Assembly (NCBI GenBank): GCA_035633255.1
Contig: DASQFD010000124.1
Span: 1 to 10,215, forward strand
DNA: 10,215 bases
Direction of reading: 5' to 3'
Source: DASQFD01 sp035633255
GTDB taxonomy: Bacteria; Actinomycetota; Actinomycetes; Actinomycetales; Dermatophilaceae
Part shown: piece after piece, positions 7,561 through 10,215 of the stretch
How positions within the stretch are numbered: position 1 is the first letter of the stretch
Layout of the letters: each line of letters starts with the position of its first letter
The notes under the pieces: model-generated
Told to the model about the DNA's origin: nothing
The model's input: only the letters and a program-made list of their open reading frames with translations
Databases searched by the model: none
Program-made: the position numbers and the translations under genes

Positions 7561-7629
7561 GCGCCGGCGTCGCCCCCCGGGACGCGCCCCGCCGCTCCCG
7601 TCGACCACCCCTCGGAAGGACCGTCGTGA
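7504..7629 (+). CDS. Possible 41-aa coupling peptide between hisH and hisA
   Basis: This small frame starts at a GTG overlapping the hisH TGA (GTGA, 7504-7507) and ends at a TGA overlapping the hisA GTG (GTGA, 7626-7629), exactly bridging the only large gap in the operon. The peptide is rich in Pro, Ala and Thr, has no hydrophobic core, and opens with four 5-residue near-repeats (VTPLA, ATPRS, ANPLT, VTPRA) that follow the 15-bp DNA repeat. It has no clear Shine-Dalgarno of its own, so translation would need ribosomes to restart after hisH. It may simply be an open frame in a G+C-rich spacer, because hisA has a strong site of its own. No family is recognised. The GTGA overlaps at both ends are seen; translation is inferred. 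Confidence 0.35.
   Translation: MTPLAATPRSANPLTVTPRAPASPPGTRPAAPVDHPSEGPS
7614..7620 (+). promoter_or_regulatory. Strong ribosome binding site of hisA
   Basis: GGAAGGA lies 5 nt before the GTG at 7626. It fixes the hisA start and rules out the copy of the same start sequence at 7549, which has no such site and is in another frame. Confidence 0.8.
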
Positions 7630-8357
7630 CCCCCCGCCTGCAGCTCCTGCCCGCCGTCGACGTCGCAGGCGGCCACGCCGTCCAGCTGGTCCAGGGCGTG
7701 GCGGGGACGGGAGGGCGGTACGGCGACCCGGTCGAGGCGGCCCTGCGCTGGCAGGACCAGGGCGCGCAGTGGCTGCACCTGGTCGACCTCGACGCCGCCT
7801 TCGGGCGGGGCAGCAACGCCGAGGTGCTCGCCGAGATCGTCGGACGCGTCGACCTCGACGTGGAGATGAGCGGCGGGATCCGGGACGCCGCGTCGCTGGA
7901 CGCGGCCCTGGCCACCGGCTGTCGCCGGGTCAACGTGGGCACGGCCGCCCTGGAGCACCCGGAGTGGACCGCCGCCGCGATCGCCGAGCACGGCGACCGG
8001 GTGGCCGTCGGTCTGGACGTGCGCGGCACGACCCTCGCCGCGCGCGGCTGGACCCGTGAGGGCGGGGACCTCTGGGAGACCCTCGAGCGCCTCGACGCCG
8101 AGGGCTGCGCGCGCTACGTCCTCACCGACGTGGCCAGGGACGGCATGCTCTCCGGGCCGAACCTGGAGCTGCTGAGGGCGGTCTGCGCCCGCACCGACCG
8201 CCCGGTCGTCGCCTCCGGCGGGGTGTCCACGCTCGAGGACGTGGCGGCGCTGCGGGCGCTGGTGCCCGAGGGCGTGGAGGGTGCCATCGTCGGCTCGGCG
8301 CTCTACCGGGACGCCTTCACCCTCCCCGAGGCGCTCGAGGTCGCGGGCCGCCCGTGA
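7626..8357 (+). CDS. priA: Phosphoribosyl isomerase A (HisA, probably also TrpF activity)
   Basis: The enzyme isomerises ProFAR to PRFAR in histidine synthesis; actinobacterial PriA enzymes also do the TrpF step of tryptophan synthesis. The 243-residue product is a (beta/alpha)8 barrel very close to the PriA type: LLPAVDV, WLHLVDLDAAFGRG, SGGIRD, ATGCRRVNVGTAALE, GLDVRG, RGWTREGGDLWETL, TDVARDG, ASGGVS, GAIVGSALY. Catalytic Asp residues correspond to D12 and D172. D131, R140 and W142 match the Asp130, Arg143 and Trp145 positions tied to dual activity in M. tuberculosis PriA. One oddity is Q20 in AVQLVQG, where the characterised PriA and HisA proteins I remember have Arg (Arg19). The start GTG has a strong GGAAGGA site, and the stop overlaps the next gene as GTGA. 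Dual function is inferred from similarity. Confidence 0.93.
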   Translation: MTPRLQLLPAVDVAGGHAVQLVQGVAGTGGRYGDPVEAALRWQDQGAQWLHLVDLDAAFGRGSNAEVLAEIVGRVDLDVEMSGGIRDAASLDAALATGCRRVNVGTAALEHPEWTAAAIAEHGDRVAVGLDVRGTTLAARGWTREGGDLWETLERLDAEGCARYVLTDVARDGMLSGPNLELLRAVCARTDRPVVASGGVSTLEDVAALRALVPEGVEGAIVGSALYRDAFTLPEALEVAGRP

Positions 8358-9124
8358 GCAACCCCCGGGAGCACCCCCGCCACCCCGCCCTCGTCGAGGC
8401 CGTCACGTCGACGGACTCAGGGGCGGTCCCGTGGGCCCGCCGCGAGCTGTCGCCGAGCGGGTTCGAGGAGGACACCGGGGCGGCCGACCCCGCGCTGCTC
8501 GCCGCGCTCGTCGGCCCGGCCGACGACGTCACCCTCATGCGGGCGGTCGAGGGGAGCCGGCTCGTCGTCCCGGTCGTGGCCGAGCCGGCCGAGGTCGACC
8601 GCTCCGGCGCGCACGCCGTGGAGACACGGGTCGACATGGCGGCGGTCACCCTGGTGGCGCCGGACGGGCAGCGGGCGCTGCCGGCCTTCTCCGGGGTGGA
8701 GGCCCTCGCCGCGTGGGACCCCGGGGCCCGGCCGGTGCCCGTGACCCCGGCCCGAGCAGCACAGGCCGCGGTGGCCGAGGGATGCGAGGTGGTCGTCCTC
8801 GACGTCGCCGGCCCCGCGACGCGGGTGCTCCGGCCGTCCATGGTGTGGGCGCTCGCGCAGGCACGGCCCTGGCAGCCACCGCACACCGACGCCTTCGTCG
8901 AGCGCAGCGTGGCCGCCGCCCTCGCCGCGGAGGTCCGCGTCACGGCATACGAGGTGGAGGAGGGGCGGCCCCACGGCCACGGTGTCCTCGGCGTCGTGCT
9001 CGACCTGGAGCCGGGGCTCGCGCCGGACGAGGTGCACGCGGTGGCGACGCGCGTGGGGGAGCGGCTGGCGAGCGACGGTGAGCTGCGGGCCCGGATCGAC
9101 GGCCTGGCGTTCCGCATCCGGTGA
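8354..9124 (+). CDS. SseB-family protein
   Basis: The 256-residue product resembles the SseB family (named after the E. coli protein that enhances serine sensitivity). The N-terminal SseB domain covers about residues 45-180, with LVVPVVAE, VTLVAPDGQRALPAFSGVEALAAWDPGARPVPV, AAVAEGCEVVVLDVAGP and WALAQARPW. The last 80 residues (VTAYEVEEG, VLGVVLDLEPGL, IDGLAFRIR) look like a compact alpha/beta SseB C-terminal domain. The biochemical role is unknown. It begins at a GTG overlapping the hisA stop (GTGA) with no strong ribosome binding site, so it is probably translated by coupling. A gene of this family commonly sits beside hisA/priA in actinobacteria, often with hisF next; here infC follows instead. 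It appears to be the last gene of the operon. Confidence 0.82.
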   Translation: MSNPREHPRHPALVEAVTSTDSGAVPWARRELSPSGFEEDTGAADPALLAALVGPADDVTLMRAVEGSRLVVPVVAEPAEVDRSGAHAVETRVDMAAVTLVAPDGQRALPAFSGVEALAAWDPGARPVPVTPARAAQAAVAEGCEVVVLDVAGPATRVLRPSMVWALAQARPWQPPHTDAFVERSVAAALAAEVRVTAYEVEEGRPHGHGVLGVVLDLEPGLAPDEVHAVATRVGERLASDGELRARIDGLAFRIR

Positions 9125-9136
9125 CGGCGGGGATTC

Positions 9137-9151
9137 GGCCCGCTCCGGGCC
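9137..9151 (+). terminator. Small hairpin after the SseB-family gene, possible operon terminator
   Basis: A perfect 6-bp stem GGCCCG/CGGGCC with a CTC loop begins 13 nt after the stop codon. No U-tract follows, and short G+C stems are common by chance here. It also falls between the proposed -35 and -10 of infC. Confidence 0.25.
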
Positions 9152-9154
9152 CGC

Positions 9155-9163
9155 TGCTACCCT
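9155..9163 (+). promoter_or_regulatory. Candidate extended -10 promoter of infC
   Basis: TGCTACCCT fits the extended -10 pattern TGnTAnnnT. A weak TTCGGC (9134-9139) lies 18 nt upstream as a possible -35. Transcription would start near 9170, giving infC an independent mRNA with a leader of about 228 nt. Confidence 0.45.
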
Positions 9164-9326
9164 AGGAGCCGACCGACCGTCGGCCTCGTGTCGGCGGCGC
9201 AAGAGAAGCCCGACTTCCACCCGGGTGGCCGTCTTCAGGCCGCCGGGTCACCCACCGGTCCGAGCGGCGTCGCCGTCCTCCTCGCGGGGGCGGGCGGTGG
9301 CCGCCCACACGGGTGGACGGACCGAC

Positions 9327-9359
9327 GGCTCCTCGCGCACCGGCGGGGAGCCCTTTCTC
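9327..9359 (+). terminator. Intrinsic-terminator-like attenuator in the infC leader
   Basis: GGCTCCTCGC (9327-9336) pairs with GCGGGGAGCC (9343-9352) in a 10-bp stem (one G-U pair) closed by the 6-nt loop GCACCG. CTTTCTC follows, the richest T run in the neighbourhood. This is the form of a Rho-independent terminator, set 45 nt before the infC start. It would stop transcription before infC unless another structure forms. Confidence 0.55.
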
Positions 9360-9390
9360 GTCGGTGGCCTGGCAGACACCGACGAAGGAG
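9358..9390 (+). promoter_or_regulatory. Hairpin abutting the infC Shine-Dalgarno
   Basis: A perfect 9-bp stem TCGTCGGTG/CACCGACGA (9358-9366 with 9377-9385, 10-nt loop) overlaps the first two bases of the ribosome binding site GAAGGAG (9384-9390). The site lies 7 nt before the ATC start and decides the start of infC. The stem could limit ribosome access or place the site just downstream of a fixed structure. Confidence 0.55.
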
Positions 9391-9397
9391 TACTTCC

Positions 9398-10215
9398 ATC
9401 AGCGAGCCTCGCATCAACGATCGCATCCGGGTTCCCGAGGTGCGGTTGGTCGGCCCCAACGGGGAGCAGGTCGGCATCGTCCGCGTCGAGGACGCCCTCC
9501 GGCTGGCTGCCGAGGCGGACCTCGACCTCGTCGAGGTGGCCCCGATGGCCAAACCGCCCGTCGCCAAGCTCATGGACTTCGGCAAGTACAAGTACGAAGC
9601 CGCCATGAAGGCGCGGGAGGCGCGCAAGAACCAGGTCAACACCGTCATCAAGGAGATCAAGCTCCGCCCGAAGATCGACCCGCACGACTACGGCACCAAG
9701 AAGGGCCACGTCGAGCGGTTCCTCAAGGGCGGGGACAAGGTCAAGGTGACGATCATGTTCCGCGGTCGCGAGCAGTCCCGCCCCGAGCTGGGCTACCGGC
9801 TGCTCCAGCGGCTGGCGCAGGACGTCCTGGAGCTGGGCACCGTGGAGTCGGCGCCCAAGCAGGACGGCCGCAACATGATCATGGTGCTCGCCCCGACGAA
9901 GAAGAAGTCCGAGGCCCGGGCCGAGCAGCGTCGCCGCAAGGACGAGGCTGCGGGGCCGCACGACGCCGAGGACATGGCCACCGTGAGCTCGGGTGCCGGC
10001 GGCGCCGACCCCGGGACGCACCTCGGGAGCGACGCCGCGCCCGGGGTCCCGGCGGAGCCCGCCCCGGTGGCGGCCGAGCCCGCCCCGGTGGCGGCCGAGC
10101 CGGCCCCGGCCGCGGTGGAGCCGGCCCCGGTCGCGGCCGAGCCGGCCCCCGTCGCGGCCGAGCCCGCCCCGGTGATGGCCGAGCCCGCCCCGGTGGTGGC
10201 CGAGCCGGCCCCGGT
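9398..10215 (+). CDS. infC: Translation initiation factor IF3 with long repeat tail, 3' end beyond the window
   Basis: IF3 binds the 30S ribosomal subunit, keeps subunits apart and checks start-codon pairing. Translation from ATC at 9398 gives ISEPRINDRIRVPEVRLVGP, the usual actinobacterial IF3 N-terminus, with GAAGGAG 7 nt upstream and no ATG, GTG or TTG at this place. The N-domain covers roughly residues 1-75 and the linker and C-domain about 76-167, with VIKEIKLRPKID (near 83-93), TIMFRGREQSRPELGYRLL (from 118) and PKQDGRNMIMVLAPTKKK (ending at 170). The core is complete. Instead of ending near 180-200 residues, the frame continues with a basic-acidic stretch, a Gly/Ala/Asp-rich linker and a 7-residue repeat from residue 219, to at least residue 272. 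The ATC start suggests negative autoregulation, as known for E. coli infC (AUU). rpmI and rplT usually follow but lie outside the window. Confidence 0.95.
   Translation, partial: MSEPRINDRIRVPEVRLVGPNGEQVGIVRVEDALRLAAEADLDLVEVAPMAKPPVAKLMDFGKYKYEAAMKAREARKNQVNTVIKEIKLRPKIDPHDYGTKKGHVERFLKGGDKVKVTIMFRGREQSRPELGYRLLQRLAQDVLELGTVESAPKQDGRNMIMVLAPTKKKSEARAEQRRRKDEAAGPHDAEDMATVSSGAGGADPGTHLGSDAAPGVPAEPAPVAAEPAPVAAEPAPAAVEPAPVAAEPAPVAAEPAPVMAEPAPVVAEPAP
10052..10215 (+). repeat. 21-bp tandem repeats coding Glu-Pro-Ala-Pro heptads in the IF3 tail
   Basis: Seven full 21-bp units (starting at 10052, 10073, 10094, 10115, 10136, 10157 and 10178) and a partial eighth at 10199 continue past the window end. 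Each codes for a version of AEPAPVA; changes affect mainly residues 1, 6 and 7 (AA, VA, VM, VV) while EPAP is constant. Silent differences (CCC/CCG, GTG/GTC) show that the units have diverged under selection for the protein pattern or are only moderately recent. Confidence 0.95.

Larger units (their letters stand above)
9170..9397 (+). promoter_or_regulatory. Structured 5' leader of infC
   Basis: The region between the candidate promoter and the ATC start holds a series of stems. They are CCGAC/GTCGG (9169-9173 with 9179-9183), GAAG/CTTC and CCACCCGGGTGG (9217-9228), GGTGGCC/GGCCGCC (9224-9230 with 9238-9244, one G-U pair, exclusive with the previous stem), GGGCGG/CCGCCC (9292-9297 with 9301-9306), and CGGTCCG/CGGACCG (9256-9262 with 9318-9324), which encloses the last hairpin. 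An A-rich island, GCAAGAGAAGCC (9199-9210), stands out in this G+C-rich DNA and may be a protein contact. The frame of infC stays open through the whole leader from 9125, with a GTG at 9188, but the encoded sequence does not look like IF3. IF3 operon leaders are known control sites in other bacteria; control here is inferred. Confidence 0.55.

Noticed and set aside
9217..9228. Perfect 12-bp palindrome CCACCCGGGTGG as a repressor operator
   Set aside because: It lies about 50 nt inside the transcribed infC leader amid other stems, so RNA structure explains it better; no second copy was seen.

Overview
The window is very G+C-rich (roughly three quarters G+C by eye, third codon positions almost all G or C). 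All real genes lie on the + strand. Gene content and protein sequences point to an actinobacterium: a two-domain GlnE, a PriA-type HisA, an SseB-family gene next to hisA, and an infC that starts at ATC. The order Micrococcales, perhaps the Intrasporangiaceae/Ornithinimicrobiaceae group, is my guess; no rRNA is present to test it.

Layout: positions 1-2969 hold almost all of glnE, the adenylyltransferase that controls glutamine synthetase. A 191-base gap follows, with two hairpins (a likely terminator) and a -10 box placed so that hisD should be made from a leaderless mRNA. From 3161 to 9124 runs a tightly packed histidine operon: hisD, hisC, hisB, an unrecognised 210-aa gene, hisH, hisA/priA and an SseB-family gene. 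Neighbours overlap by ATGA or GTGA at nearly every junction. The one large gap, hisH to hisA, contains a 41-codon reading frame that itself overlaps both neighbours by GTGA, and four 15-bp tandem repeats. hisD, hisC, hisB, hisH and hisA cover five steps or subunits of histidine synthesis. hisF, hisI, hisE and hisG are not in the window; hisH needs hisF from elsewhere.

From 9125 to the end lies infC (translation initiation factor IF3) with its own candidate promoter and a structured leader of about 230 nt. The leader contains a terminator-like hairpin with a U-rich tail, an upstream repeat of the hairpin's 5' arm that could compete for the 3' arm, and a second hairpin that touches the Shine-Dalgarno sequence. 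infC starts at the rare codon ATC and carries a long C-terminal tail of 7-residue Glu-Pro-Ala-Pro repeats that runs off the window.

No mobile elements, CRISPR arrays, tRNA or rRNA genes were seen. This is essentially core-genome territory. The most interesting parts are the infC leader, the IF3 tail, the hisH-hisA mini-ORF, the unknown operon gene, and a striking over-representation of the 7-mer GTATGCC.
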